Shown: piece by piece, positions 1-8,185 of the stretch | How positions within the stretch are numbered: the first letter of the stretch is position 1 | How the letters are laid out: each line of letters starts with the position of its first letter | Source: a candidate division LCP-89 bacterium | GTDB lineage: Bacteria; Electryoneota; B3-LCP | Assembly (NCBI GenBank): GCA_025774735.1 | Contig: JALGZU010000038.1 | Span: forward strand, 1-13,413 | Direction: 5' to 3' | Length of the DNA stretch: 13,413 bases | Notes under the pieces: model-generated | Database searches by the model: none | Told to the model about the DNA's origin: nothing | The model's input: the letters and a program-made list of their open reading frames with translations, nothing else | Translations under genes and position numbers: made by a program

Positions 1-286
1 CCTCGCGGGCGTTCTTTTTCACCGGAGCCGGCAGGCGGCTGTCAGCGATGATCTTTTTGATGTCTGCCAGGTGTCGCGCAGGTTGCGCCTGGGTGACCTC
101 AACATTCACCTGCTGGGCTGAAATACCGTGGCGCTTAACTCGCCTGAAATGGACCTTATACCCCTCCACGGCAAGACCGGACAGAGCTTCCGACCAGGTT
201 TTCCTGTCCACACCCAGATCGAAGAGGGCGGCCAGGATCATATCACCGGATACGCCGGAATAGGCATCGAAATAAAGAATACTCAT
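1..286 (-). CDS. larC: LarC, nickel-pincer cofactor nickel chelatase, N-terminal part (cut by window edge)
   Basis: Only the first 95 codons are present; the gene runs off the left edge. LarC inserts nickel into the pyridinium bisthiocarboxylate mononucleotide to finish the nickel-pincer cofactor first known from lactate racemase; it is a cytoplasmic CTP-dependent enzyme (family knowledge). The start MSILYFDAYSGVSGDM is the typical LarC (DUF111) opening, in which a short strand is followed by a DxxSGxSGDM motif. The later RHLADIKKIIADSRLP stretch matches the family's conserved R/H-HL-x-DI-x-x-II segment. The ATG overlaps the waaA stop in an ATGA arrangement, which supports this start and suggests translational coupling. 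The usual partners LarB and LarE are not in the window. The fragment carries no sign of damage. Confidence 0.88.
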   Translation of the reverse strand, partial: MSILYFDAYSGVSGDMILAALFDLGVDRKTWSEALSGLAVEGYKVHFRRVKRHGISAQQVNVEVTQAQPARHLADIKKIIADSRLPAPVKKNARE

Positions 287-1599
287 GAGCGGTTGAGATC
301 GGGAATGATCTTCTGCATATAATCGACAATTCGTTCAGTGGCGCCCTGCCCGGACTGTGTCAATTTCCGGGACGCTTCGGCAGTCCGCTGCCAGGCCGTT
401 CGATCTTCCAGATATTGGCGTAGACCCGTTTCCAATTCCCCCGAAGACGACACGCACTTTGCTCCCTGGCACTCGAGAAGGGCCTGCGCTTCATGGGACA
501 TATAATACCGGGGGCCGAAGAACAGCGGAATGCTATAAACAGCAGGTTCCAGGACGGAGTGAACCCCTTCACCGAAGGCTCCACCGACGTAAGCCACCCA
601 GGCGGACCGGTAGAGATTCGCGAGGATTCCGATTCGGTCCACCACCAGGACATCAGAATGTGGAAGATCACCGTTCAACTGGGAGAAGCGCACCGGGCGC
701 AAACCCTTCCCATACAGGTAGTAATCGGTATCGGCCAGAAAATCAGGATGGGGTTCGTGTGGCACCAGGATGAGGTAGAGTTCGGGAAATTCTTTCTTCA
801 ATTCCGCATAGGCGGGAATCAAAACGCGTTGATCGGGCCCCCAGGTACTCCCCCCGAGCAAGACTTTCTTTCCCTCCGTCCACGAGGCGGGCAGTGGTTG
901 TGAACTGGTTTGCTCCGTCTGGCTCATGCGGTCGGCCGTGCGATCATAGCGCGAATCGCCCACCACCTCTATCTTTTCAGGGCTGAGCAACTTCGTCAAA
1001 CGCAGTGCGTGCGAATCGGCCACCGTCAATACAGCCGTCAGGTCATTCAGGAAACTGCGACTCAGGCCTCTGCCCAAAAGACCCAACCTCCGGCTTTTTT
1101 CATGGAGGTTGGCGTTGATCCAGATTACGGGGATCCCGGCATCAATTCCAGCCCAGACCATATTGGGCCAGACATCGTGCTTGACGAAGATCATGGCGAC
1201 CGGATTGAGAATACGGAAGAAGCGCCGGGCGGAAACGATATCATCGAAAGGAAGATAGCTGTATGAATCAACGTCATCCGCTTTAGAGATCGGGCTTAAT
1301 CCGGACGGGGAGAAGTAGGTAACGTGGAGGTGCAGGCGTTCGAAGCGCTGTTTCAGGAGGGTGAGTACCGGACGGGCGGCTTCAAATTCGCCCGCGGAAG
1401 CACAGTGAAGAACGATGAGTTTATGCTGGCTGGGCAGATTCTTCCGGATGTCATTCAGCCGTTGAAAGAGCCCTCTATGCTCGTGGTAACCGCGCCGAAC
1501 TTTGGCATTGAAGGGTCGGGTAATCTGAACACCCAGATATAACAGAGGTACGACAACCAGGTTGTAGAACAGAAACCAGAATGGATTGCGACGGCTCAT
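283..1599 (-). CDS. waaA: 3-deoxy-D-manno-octulosonic acid (Kdo) transferase
   Basis: WaaA (KdtA, family GT30) transfers Kdo from CMP-Kdo to the lipid A precursor at the inner face of the cytoplasmic membrane, so its presence implies an LPS-bearing outer membrane. The 438-residue length is normal for the family. A hydrophobic anchor spans about residues 9-25. HCASAGE (65-71) holds the Glu that aligns with the proposed catalytic base. VKHDVWPN (139-146) corresponds to the ETELWPN region, here with Asp in place of the usual Glu. GGSTWGPDQ (249-257) and LVPHEPH (278-284) follow, and VGGAFGEGVHSVLEP (338-352) is the C-terminal nucleotide-sugar site. The STW and PHE wording resembles the version I associate with Bacteroidetes-type bacteria rather than enterobacteria. 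The gene follows the ThiF-like gene by 78 bases and overlaps larC by four. No clear Shine-Dalgarno sequence precedes the ATG. Confidence 0.93.
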   Translation of the reverse strand: MSRRNPFWFLFYNLVVVPLLYLGVQITRPFNAKVRRGYHEHRGLFQRLNDIRKNLPSQHKLIVLHCASAGEFEAARPVLTLLKQRFERLHLHVTYFSPSGLSPISKADDVDSYSYLPFDDIVSARRFFRILNPVAMIFVKHDVWPNMVWAGIDAGIPVIWINANLHEKSRRLGLLGRGLSRSFLNDLTAVLTVADSHALRLTKLLSPEKIEVVGDSRYDRTADRMSQTEQTSSQPLPASWTEGKKVLLGGSTWGPDQRVLIPAYAELKKEFPELYLILVPHEPHPDFLADTDYYLYGKGLRPVRFSQLNGDLPHSDVLVVDRIGILANLYRSAWVAYVGGAFGEGVHSVLEPAVYSIPLFFGPRYYMSHEAQALLECQGAKCVSSSGELETGLRQYLEDRTAWQRTAEASRKLTQSGQGATERIVDYMQKIIPDLNRS

Positions 1600-1677
1600 T
1601 TCAGTTCGGTCCGGATCTAATCAAACTAATGCAACGTCGTAGTAGATATAACTCCAGGATGAGCGTTTAGTTTCGCT

Positions 1678-2691
1678 TCAGGAGCTGATATAGCGGTTGT
1701 AGATAGCACGCGCTCTGGCGGGATCGGTAATCCCCTTAAGGAAGGCGCGCCCATCCGGGAACAGGTAGATTTCGGCCTCGGGGACGTTCACGCGCAGCAA
1801 TTCTTCGGAAACTGCGACATCCGCCGCGTCACTGAGACGCCGAGCCAGCGCTTGAAGATCCAGCGACATGGCCCTATCGGGCAGTATATAGACGGTTTCC
1901 CGACCACAGAGCCGGGCGGCCTGGGAGGCGATCCGTCCCTCGAGATATTCGAAATTACTTTGGTCGCAGGTAGGGCAACCGGGCCTCTTCTGGACTTCTA
2001 TCCTGGTCCAGCGGTCGGAAACGAAGTCGATTTCGTTGAGGCAGGTATCGGGATCCTTCCCCAACAGTAACTTCAGCGCCATCGTCAATCCGACTGCGGT
2101 AATAGCTTGAGCCGCACCCAACCAGACTCCGGCCGTTTCACAGGTTGGCAGGTCAGCGGCATCTGGTGGGTTTTCTATGGTGCAGCGGAGACAGGCGGAA
2201 CGATTCGGCCGGACGGCCATGACGGATCCAGTATAACCGACCACCCCCGTGTAAATCCAGGAAATATTTGACTTTACGGCGAAATCATTGATCAGGAAGC
2301 GGGTTTCGAAGTTATCAGTCGCATCTATGATCAAATCGACACTGCCGAGTAACTTCTCGGCAGATCGAGAGGTTAAATCGGCAGAATGAGCTTCGATCTG
2401 CAGACCAGAGTTAACCGCAGCGAGCCGCTTTTCCGCCACCAGCGCTTTGGGCAAGAGATTCCCAACATCCTCCTCTTCGAAAAGGAGCTGCGTGGCGAGG
2501 TTGTGCTCTTCGACGATATCCCGATCAATCAGGCGCAACAGATCCAAGTTCAAACGAGCCAAGGCCATAGCGTAATAGCCGCCCAGGGTACCACAACCAA
2601 CCAAGGCGATCCTCGTTCTCCTGAGTTTATTCAACCCAGCATCACCAATGTCAGGGAGGCTCATCAGGCGGGTGTAGCGCCGGGATGTCAT
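1678..2691 (-). CDS. ThiF/MoeB/HesA-family E1-like adenylyltransferase
   Basis: Enzymes of this family adenylate the C-terminal glycine of a ubiquitin-like sulfur carrier (ThiS, MoaD or CysO type) so that a thiocarboxylate can form. With the ATG at 2691 the protein has 337 residues. The Rossmann nucleotide loop VGCGTLGG is at 31-38 and the DATDN motif at 123-127. Two zinc-type pairs, CLRC (167-170) and CPTC (239-242), are present, and Cys184 in the PTCETAGVW segment is the candidate catalytic cysteine. After the E1 core comes a domain of about 90 residues with FPDGRAFLKG (311-320), a tail seen on many ThiF-type proteins. The reading frame opens further upstream (to 2754), but the 2691 ATG overlaps the korC stop as ATGA and gives the usual family N-terminus, so I chose it. 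No sulfur-carrier gene is visible here. The nearby cysteine-synthase homologue makes a sulfur-transfer role plausible. Confidence 0.88.
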   Translation of the reverse strand: MTSRRYTRLMSLPDIGDAGLNKLRRTRIALVGCGTLGGYYAMALARLNLDLLRLIDRDIVEEHNLATQLLFEEEDVGNLLPKALVAEKRLAAVNSGLQIEAHSADLTSRSAEKLLGSVDLIIDATDNFETRFLINDFAVKSNISWIYTGVVGYTGSVMAVRPNRSACLRCTIENPPDAADLPTCETAGVWLGAAQAITAVGLTMALKLLLGKDPDTCLNEIDFVSDRWTRIEVQKRPGCPTCDQSNFEYLEGRIASQAARLCGRETVYILPDRAMSLDLQALARRLSDAADVAVSEELLRVNVPEAEIYLFPDGRAFLKGITDPARARAIYNRYISS

Positions 2692-3206
2692 GATAGATTT
2701 AGGCCTAATCTCAGCGCCTTGATGTTCTGATCGTGTACTTTGGGGGGTAGACAACGTAGGACAGCCTGCTCGAGGGCCTCGCAGGAGACGACATCAGTAA
2801 GTTTAACGAGGGCACCAAGACCGATCAGAGTGGCTGCTTCGCGATTCCCCAACTCATCAAGTGCCAGTTTCAGAAAGGGGAAAGGTCTCTTCTCGCCTGG
2901 GGAGTCGAACTTCTGGCTGATGGTACCCGGATCGAAGATGATAGAGGTTTTTTCGAGTGCGCCCCGTAGGTTGGCTTCCAAACCTTTTTCGGCCATGAGG
3001 AGGAGGGCATCGGGACTGCGCACTTCGGGAAAATGCACCAGATCCGGAGAAATGACGACATCAGCAGTGGAATGTCCCCCCCGGGATTCGACACCATAGG
3101 CTGTGGTCAAAGCAACGTGGAGTCCCATCCCAATGGCAGCCTCGCCAAGGAGGCGTCCGGCAAAACCCAGTCCCTGCCCCCCGACACCGCAGAGTTTAAT
3201 TTCCAT
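2688..3206 (-). CDS. korC: 2-oxoacid:ferredoxin oxidoreductase, gamma subunit (KorC-like)
   Basis: This 172-residue protein is the gamma subunit of a multi-subunit 2-oxoacid:ferredoxin oxidoreductase, which oxidatively decarboxylates a 2-oxoacid with CoA to give acyl-CoA, CO2 and reduced ferredoxin. The N-terminal GVGGQG (7-12) is the signature of the family and is followed by TTAYGVESRGGHSTADVVIS, also typical. The length is close to that of stand-alone KorC/VorC proteins. The ATG at 3206 lies 11 bases inside the end of the beta-subunit gene, and its stop overlaps the ThiF-like gene in ATGA fashion, so all three are probably co-translated. Substrate (2-oxoglutarate, branched-chain 2-oxoacids or another) cannot be fixed from this subunit; 2-oxoglutarate is the best guess from overall resemblance. 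Confidence 0.88.
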   Translation of the reverse strand: MEIKLCGVGGQGLGFAGRLLGEAAIGMGLHVALTTAYGVESRGGHSTADVVISPDLVHFPEVRSPDALLLMAEKGLEANLRGALEKTSIIFDPGTISQKFDSPGEKRPFPFLKLALDELGNREAATLIGLGALVKLTDVVSCEALEQAVLRCLPPKVHDQNIKALRLGLNLS

Positions 3207-3999
3207 CGCTGCCTCCCGCCTTGCGGATCACCTCTCGATAAGCGTCGGTGTATTCCTGCTGTTCCCGATCACAAAGAACGCCTATAGGGAATTTATCGGA
3301 TTCGGGCGTCCATCTGGCTTTGGGGATGACCTCTTCCCGGATTCTCTCGATCATTTCAGCAGCACTGCCGAGATCGTTGAATTTACCGTACATGGTGGGG
3401 CAGGGTTCCATGACTTCGATAAAAGCGAAGCCGCCCTTGGTGATCCCGCGCTTGATGTATTTGACCAGATTGTGATAGTGGAACACGGTTGACCGGGCGA
3501 CAAACGAGGCTCCAGCGGCCTGCACCAGAGCACAGAGATCGAAGGCCGGTTCCGGCAACCCATAGCGGGAGGTAGAGCTGCGGTCGCCCATCATTGATGT
3601 GGGCGAATATTGACCCCCGGTCATGCCGTAGTTACGGTTGTTGGCCACCAGCGCAAGGATACCGAGGTTGCGGCGTGCGGCGTGGATCAGGTGGTTGCCG
3701 CCGATGGAGGCGGCATCACCGTCTCCCATCATGGCGACGACGGTCAATTCAGGATTGCCCAGTTTGACGCCAGTTGCGTAGGCTATAGCCCTGCCGTGGA
3801 GAGTGTGCAGCGCATTAGTCAGGAAGTAATCATCGGAACGGCCAAAACACCCGATGCCGGTCACGACGGCTATTCTATTGGTCGCCAGCTTCAGCTCGTC
3901 GAACGCCTGTGCAAGAGCCTTGATGATGACTCCGTGTCCGCAGCCAGAACACCAGAAGGTTGGCAGCTTGGATTCGTTGATGTAGGTGAAGATAGACAT
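3196..3999 (-). CDS. korB: 2-oxoacid:ferredoxin oxidoreductase, beta subunit (KorB-like)
   Basis: The beta subunit binds thiamine diphosphate and a proximal [4Fe-4S] cluster. In this 267-residue protein the likely cluster ligands are Cys17 and Cys20 in FWCSGCGHG, Cys51 in GIGCFGR and Cys200 in MEPCPT. The TPP/Mg motif starts at GDGD (92-95) and ends with NNRNYGMTGGQYSPTS (120-135), the pattern of KorB/VorB proteins. The length is usual. The gene begins 37 bases after the cysteine-synthase-like gene and overlaps korC by 11 bases. Its alpha partner is encoded about 3 kb upstream at 7013-8128, separated by two unrelated genes, which is not the normal arrangement. Family membership is secure; the exact 2-oxoacid is inferred to be 2-oxoglutarate. 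Confidence 0.92.
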   Translation of the reverse strand: MSIFTYINESKLPTFWCSGCGHGVIIKALAQAFDELKLATNRIAVVTGIGCFGRSDDYFLTNALHTLHGRAIAYATGVKLGNPELTVVAMMGDGDAASIGGNHLIHAARRNLGILALVANNRNYGMTGGQYSPTSMMGDRSSTSRYGLPEPAFDLCALVQAAGASFVARSTVFHYHNLVKYIKRGITKGGFAFIEVMEPCPTMYGKFNDLGSAAEMIERIREEVIPKARWTPESDKFPIGVLCDREQQEYTDAYREVIRKAGGSDGN

Positions 4000-4036
4000 G
4001 GGATCCGTATTTCAATTTCCGCTGAATGCCAGTTTG

Positions 4037-5152
4037 TTACTCCGGGGCTGCTTTTCCAAAAAGATCTTCCGGACGCAAGCGCTGGGAACACTCGTAAAGG
4101 TCGCAACATGTATGGCATACGCGTTTGTAAGCGCGAAGGCCGGTAAGTTCCACATCCGGTGATATATCCCCCTTTTTAACGGGCTCTTGACGCAGGAGAT
4201 CGGTACTCAAATACTTTTTATTATCATCGGGGAAGACCGTTGCCAGCACAGCTCCCTCGCCGAGTTCGTTCTGAACCTTGATGGCGCCAATGAGGTTCGC
4301 CCCCGAGGAAATTCCCACTGCCAGCCCCAGGCAAGTAGCAAGTTTTTGAGCCATCTGGATGGCATCTCCATCAGATACGGCGACGACTCTGTCGAGGCTC
4401 TCCAGATCAACGATCTGGGGAATGAATTCATCCGATATCCCCTGGATCCGGTGACTGCCGGTTTTATGCCCCGTGGAAAGAGTTGGTGATTCAGCAGGTT
4501 CGAGGGGATGAATTTTAACGGAGGGATTGCACTTCTTGAAGAACCGGCCCACGCCCATAATCGTCCCGCCCGTACCAACGCCAGCCACGAAGGCATCGGG
4601 GACGAGATTATTGAAATGGAGTTGCCACCATATTTCCGGCCCCGTGGTCAGTTCATGGGCAGCCACGTTCGCCCGGTTGGAGAACTGGCGCGGCAGGAAG
4701 ACATTTTCCTGTTGATCCACAAGCTCTTCTGCCATTTTAATGCTACCGATGAACCCGCCCTGTTCCCTCGTCACGGGCCTGATCTGGGCTCCATAACTCT
4801 GGATCAGGTCCACCCTCTCCTGGCTCATCCAGTCAGGCATGAAGATGAGGACGGGGTGTCCTAGCGAGCGGCCGATGGCGGCAAACGAGATACCCGTATT
4901 CCCACTGGTGGCTTCCACGATGGTATCACCGGGTTTTATTTGACCATCAAGGTATGCCTTTTCAAGAATATGGAGAGCCATCCGGTCTTTGATGCTCCCG
5001 GTCATATTGAGTTGCTCGGATTTGGCAAAAACAACCCGCTTCGTCCCCTTATAGGTAAAATCAATGGCGAGAAGGGGCGTATTGCCGATTAAGCGCCCCA
5101 GACCACGAAAACTTTTCTTTAAGGTTGGATTCAATTCAACTGTGTGTTTCAT
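4037..5152 (-). CDS. Cysteine synthase-like PLP enzyme with C-terminal cysteine cluster
   Basis: This is a fold-type II PLP enzyme of the CysK/CysM/cystathionine beta-synthase group, which replaces the side-chain substituent of an activated serine with sulfide or another nucleophile. Lys55 in NMTGSIKDR is the PLP lysine, ATSGNTGIS (81-89) is the substrate loop, GTGGT (193-197) holds the phosphate and SSGAN (282-286) contacts the ring nitrogen. PRQFSNRAN and [12 protein letters not shown] are conserved CysK-type segments. At 371 residues it is some 50-60 longer than a simple CysK. The extra tail carries Cys346, Cys349, Cys350 and Cys355 ([10 protein letters not shown]), which look like a metal or cluster site or a redox/sulfur relay. 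It heads a run with korB, korC and a ThiF-like gene. The sulfur donor is unknown; serine, O-acetylserine or O-phosphoserine could be the acceptor. An ATG at 5152 gives the normal N-terminus; a weak AAGG lies about 12 bases upstream. Confidence 0.87.
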   Translation of the reverse strand: MKHTVELNPTLKKSFRGLGRLIGNTPLLAIDFTYKGTKRVVFAKSEQLNMTGSIKDRMALHILEKAYLDGQIKPGDTIVEATSGNTGISFAAIGRSLGHPVLIFMPDWMSQERVDLIQSYGAQIRPVTREQGGFIGSIKMAEELVDQQENVFLPRQFSNRANVAAHELTTGPEIWWQLHFNNLVPDAFVAGVGTGGTIMGVGRFFKKCNPSVKIHPLEPAESPTLSTGHKTGSHRIQGISDEFIPQIVDLESLDRVVAVSDGDAIQMAQKLATCLGLAVGISSGANLIGAIKVQNELGEGAVLATVFPDDNKKYLSTDLLRQEPVKKGDISPDVELTGLRAYKRVCHTCCDLYECSQRLRPEDLFGKAAPE

Positions 5153-5320
5153 CGATGCATTTTACCTTATTAGGTGATTTATCATCTGCACCGCGATGAA
5201 TACCGGAATATCAGCCATTTTCACTCCCCATACAACTTCACAGATCACTCTTCCCAGTTAAAGTCCGAATTCCTCAAGATGAAAAACGTGACACTGTTCA
5301 TTCAAATGAAAATGGACAGG
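5153..5320. other. AT-rich intergenic gap between GT-C-like gene and cysteine-synthase-like gene
   Basis: These 168 bases contain no gene I can support on either strand. Read on the minus strand they follow the stop of the membrane protein and lead to the cysteine-synthase-like start, so they are the likely place for a promoter of the downstream run. I found only poor -35/-10 pairs (for example TTGTAT, 17 bases, GATATT) and do not call a promoter. A short TTCATT-TG-AATGAA dyad lies just after the membrane-protein stop, but no T-run follows it. Confidence 0.4.
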
Positions 5321-6943
5321 TTATATTTGCGACTGACACTTATTGGAACCATGCCCACTGCTTCGCATTTTGTGCCCTGGTTCATACACTATGGATTGAA
5401 TAGTGAGGTTAAACTTAACCTCGTAATAGGTGATCCCATGCGATATTTGTTTTCTATTGACAGTTACGCCCGGGCTTTCTAAGGAATCAACCAGCGTTAC
5501 ATCTTCAGTGAAGAGAAGGATGGTTTCGCAGCCCAGCGTCAAGTCGGATCCCAAAGGGATTGGTTCAATACTCTTATTGAAACCTAAACGGGCGATATTT
5601 CCATTGACCGGGTGTGGTAAAAGACTCATAACGCGAAAGTCGGGCAGTTGATATGAGACTCTGCGCCAATCGTAATCTCTACCAGATATCCATATCACAG
5701 CAGCATCACGGTCATAATTTGATTTTATCGCATCTGTCCAAACCATGGTGTATTTATCAATCACAGCTATACGGCTGCGCGCCAGCGTGTCCATTTTTCG
5801 AGAAGCGGTACATATCAGATTTTTAGAGATCGCCTCTGAACCAGGCGGTTTCAAACCTGCCGGATAGAATAAAAAATACGCGGCGGATAGGATGAGAATT
5901 ACCCAGATGTAATTCGTTCGTACAGGTGATACTCCGTTTGCTGTCCATTTATAATACTCATCCATCCATAATACACCCAGAACGATCAGTCCCGGCAGAA
6001 AGAGCAGGATGTACCCCGGTTTGACCAAATGAAATGAAAGTTGGAATGCTAATGCGGGTAAAAAAGCCATGAAAAGAAACTTTTCGATACGTCTGTTCTT
6101 ATCGCTACAGCTGGCATGTTTCTCTCGCATCTTTAAGAAAATAACCGGTAAGATCCATCCAATACCGATAAATAACCAAATCGCCGCTTTTACCAGCATA
6201 ACAGCATGTTGTTGCAGGGTTGCACCCATAAACACACTTGAGCTAGTTGTCGTCGATGTGAATAATTTAAATAGCGCGGTCATGAAATTCAGGTTCGCCC
6301 AGACCAAAGTAGGCGCTAACCATAAAAAATTACCAAGCACGAAGAAAACAGCGAGAAGTCCCGCCTTTCTTAAGAAAGATCTCCTTCCCAAACAATAGAC
6401 TGCCAGTGGGATTAAAAACACCATTACATCCGGTCGAAATGCGCCGGATAATCCCCAGAGCAACCCGCACAAAACCAATCGAAAACCGGAGGGATTATTG
6501 TAAATTTTGGCAAAGACATAGGTAAGCCACACCCATACGGCAGATCCAATCAAATAAAGTGAAATAACTTCACCGTAGAACCACACCAGCGGGTTAAAAG
6601 CCGAAATGGTTGCCGCTATGATTCCTACCTTTTGATTAATCAGGTATTTTCCAAGTTGGAAAACTCCAAATGTTAAAAGTATCGTGCAAATAAAATTAAG
6701 GCTTAACAATGCCGCATGGGGATCATTTACAAGGACGTTTACAAAGCGACTGGCAAGAATAAATCCAATATAACCGGGTGGATGGGGCTTATCCTGTAAA
6801 AGATCGAAGTCGTCTATGGCAAAAATCAAGTTGACTGAATCCCAATCGTATGGGGTTTCCTCAAGAAAAAATAACCGACTGACTATAAGGAAAAATCCCA
6901 ACGCCAATGTGTACAACTTCAGCCTGTTATTCTGAAAAATCAT
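5321..6943 (-). CDS. Multi-pass membrane protein, GT-C (GT39/PMT-like) glycosyltransferase candidate
   Basis: The 540-residue protein begins with a membrane segment (about 10-27), then a polar loop with YDWDS (32-36), an acidic AIDDFD stretch and DKPHPPGY (51-58), and then roughly eight to ten further membrane segments to about residue 370. A soluble domain of about 170 residues follows. An acidic first extracytoplasmic loop ending in a PHPPGY-like motif is the pattern of lipid-phosphate-sugar-dependent GT-C enzymes (PMT/ArnT relatives), so transfer of a sugar from a polyprenyl-phosphate donor on the outer side of the membrane is the likely role. Substrate and acceptor are unknown. It is visibly richer in A+T than its neighbours and separates korA from korB/korC, which suggests later acquisition. 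The only usable start in the frame is the ATG at 6943, which lacks a Shine-Dalgarno sequence. Confidence 0.72.
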   Translation of the reverse strand: MIFQNNRLKLYTLALGFFLIVSRLFFLEETPYDWDSVNLIFAIDDFDLLQDKPHPPGYIGFILASRFVNVLVNDPHAALLSLNFICTILLTFGVFQLGKYLINQKVGIIAATISAFNPLVWFYGEVISLYLIGSAVWVWLTYVFAKIYNNPSGFRLVLCGLLWGLSGAFRPDVMVFLIPLAVYCLGRRSFLRKAGLLAVFFVLGNFLWLAPTLVWANLNFMTALFKLFTSTTTSSSVFMGATLQQHAVMLVKAAIWLFIGIGWILPVIFLKMREKHASCSDKNRRIEKFLFMAFLPALAFQLSFHLVKPGYILLFLPGLIVLGVLWMDEYYKWTANGVSPVRTNYIWVILILSAAYFLFYPAGLKPPGSEAISKNLICTASRKMDTLARSRIAVIDKYTMVWTDAIKSNYDRDAAVIWISGRDYDWRRVSYQLPDFRVMSLLPHPVNGNIARLGFNKSIEPIPLGSDLTLGCETILLFTEDVTLVDSLESPGVTVNRKQISHGITYYEVKFNLTIQSIVYEPGHKMRSSGHGSNKCQSQI

Positions 6944-7012
6944 AAAGGAAGCCCATGCTGAGGCTTTTTACAATAATGACAAATGGGATATAATTAATGG
7001 ACCATCTGATGC

Positions 7013-8128
7013 TTATTCTAAATGAGTTGTTATCTCTTCGGGTTGTATTATCGTCCCATCCGTCTTATTGATGCGCACGATTTCCACATCGGTACCGAGG
7101 ACACGCTCAACCTCCCTCGACACCTGGCCCCAATTCAGTTCGGGAACAACCACTTTCTTCACTCCCTCAGCCGCCTTCCGCACGGCTTTATCCGGGAAGG
7201 GCCAAAGGGTCATCAATTTCAGGAAATTGACTTTCGCTCCGGAAGCTCTTGTTTCCGCAACTGCCTGGCGCCCGCTCCGGGCCGAGATACCAAAGGAGAC
7301 AACCAACTGTTCGGCTCCGTCCTCCAGTTCGGTTTCCCAGCGGCAGATGTCGTCAGCCCTGTCCTGGATCTTATGGTATAACCGCGAGTTTTTGAATGTG
7401 ATATTTTTGGGATCAGGAGTGGGGACACCTCGCTGATCGTGTGTAGTTGACGATGCTCTCACGATATGCGGACCGCCGAAGGGCGACATGGGAGGAACGT
7501 CGGTGAGGTTTTCCGCTTTATAAGGCAGGAATTCATCCCCGCAGGGAGCAACATTCCGATTCACCACAGGGCACTCCGCCAGGGCATCGAGATCGACATC
7601 CTCTCTCATGTGTCCGATGACTTTATCCGTCATCAGGAAGACCGGAACCCGGTATTTTTCGGCCAGATTGAAAGCCTCGATAGTTAACTCAACGGTCTCT
7701 GAGATGGTCGATGGCGCCAGAGCGATGATGGGATAGCCTCCATGGGATCCCCAGCGAACCTGGTAGACATCTCCCTGCCCGACCTTGGTGGCCAGGCCGG
7801 TCGAAGGTCCACCCCGCTGCACGTCGACGATGACGCAGGGCACTTCCGCCATGATGGCCATGCCAACGTTCTCCAGCATCAGGGAGAGGCCGGGGCCCGA
7901 GGTGGCAGTCATTACCTTATGACCGCAGAGGGAAGCCCCAATGCATGCGGCCAGCGACCCGATCTCGTCTTCCATCTGGATGAATTTCCCGCCGACCTGC
8001 GGCAACCGGACGGAGAGGTGGCTGGCGATTTCGGATGACGGAGTGATGGGGTAACCGGCGAAGAACCGGCATCCCGCAATCAGTGCACCTTCAACGACCG
8101 CTTCATTTCCGGAGATGAACTTCTTCAT
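7013..8128 (-). CDS. korA: 2-oxoacid:ferredoxin oxidoreductase, alpha subunit (KorA-like)
   Basis: The 371-residue alpha subunit carries the pyrimidine-binding and transketolase C-terminal domains of a 2-oxoacid:ferredoxin oxidoreductase. The opening ISGNEAVVEGAL, GYPITPSSE (25-33), MEDEIGS (52-58), TSGPG (76-80) and VQRGGPSTGLATKVGQGD (103-120) are the standard KorA series, and the C-terminal part from about 270 carries the transketolase-C-like domain. There is no fused gamma domain at the N-terminus, in agreement with a separate korC gene downstream. The start is the ATG at 8128. No strong Shine-Dalgarno is visible in the 57 bases before it. The partner beta and gamma genes lie about 3 kb downstream on the same strand. 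A ferredoxin-like delta subunit, usual in four-subunit Kor complexes, is not encoded anywhere in the window. Confidence 0.92.
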   Translation of the reverse strand: MKKFISGNEAVVEGALIAGCRFFAGYPITPSSEIASHLSVRLPQVGGKFIQMEDEIGSLAACIGASLCGHKVMTATSGPGLSLMLENVGMAIMAEVPCVIVDVQRGGPSTGLATKVGQGDVYQVRWGSHGGYPIIALAPSTISETVELTIEAFNLAEKYRVPVFLMTDKVIGHMREDVDLDALAECPVVNRNVAPCGDEFLPYKAENLTDVPPMSPFGGPHIVRASSTTHDQRGVPTPDPKNITFKNSRLYHKIQDRADDICRWETELEDGAEQLVVSFGISARSGRQAVAETRASGAKVNFLKLMTLWPFPDKAVRKAAEGVKKVVVPELNWGQVSREVERVLGTDVEIVRINKTDGTIIQPEEITTHLE

Positions 8129-8185
8129 ATATTTCGCGTTGTGTTGTAGCCTACAAAAATTAGTAACAGATAGCTTGCCGTTTGA

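Noticed and set aside
357..903. Plus-strand open frames of 136-138 codons
   Set aside because: They are antisense to waaA, whose conserved motifs cover the same bases, and their proteins have no recognisable character.
2692..2754. N-terminal extension of 21 residues on the ThiF-like protein
   Set aside because: It lies inside korC, and the ATG at 2691 overlaps the korC stop as ATGA and gives the normal family start.
6949..6969. AAGCC/GGCTT hairpin followed by five T on the plus strand, resembling an intrinsic terminator
   Set aside because: No plus-strand gene precedes it, and on the minus strand, where all genes lie, the T-run is upstream of the stem. The stem is only 5 bp.
6944..7012. Possible short korD (ferredoxin-like) gene between korA and the membrane protein
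   Set aside because: Only 69 bases, AT-rich, with stops and no CxxC pattern.
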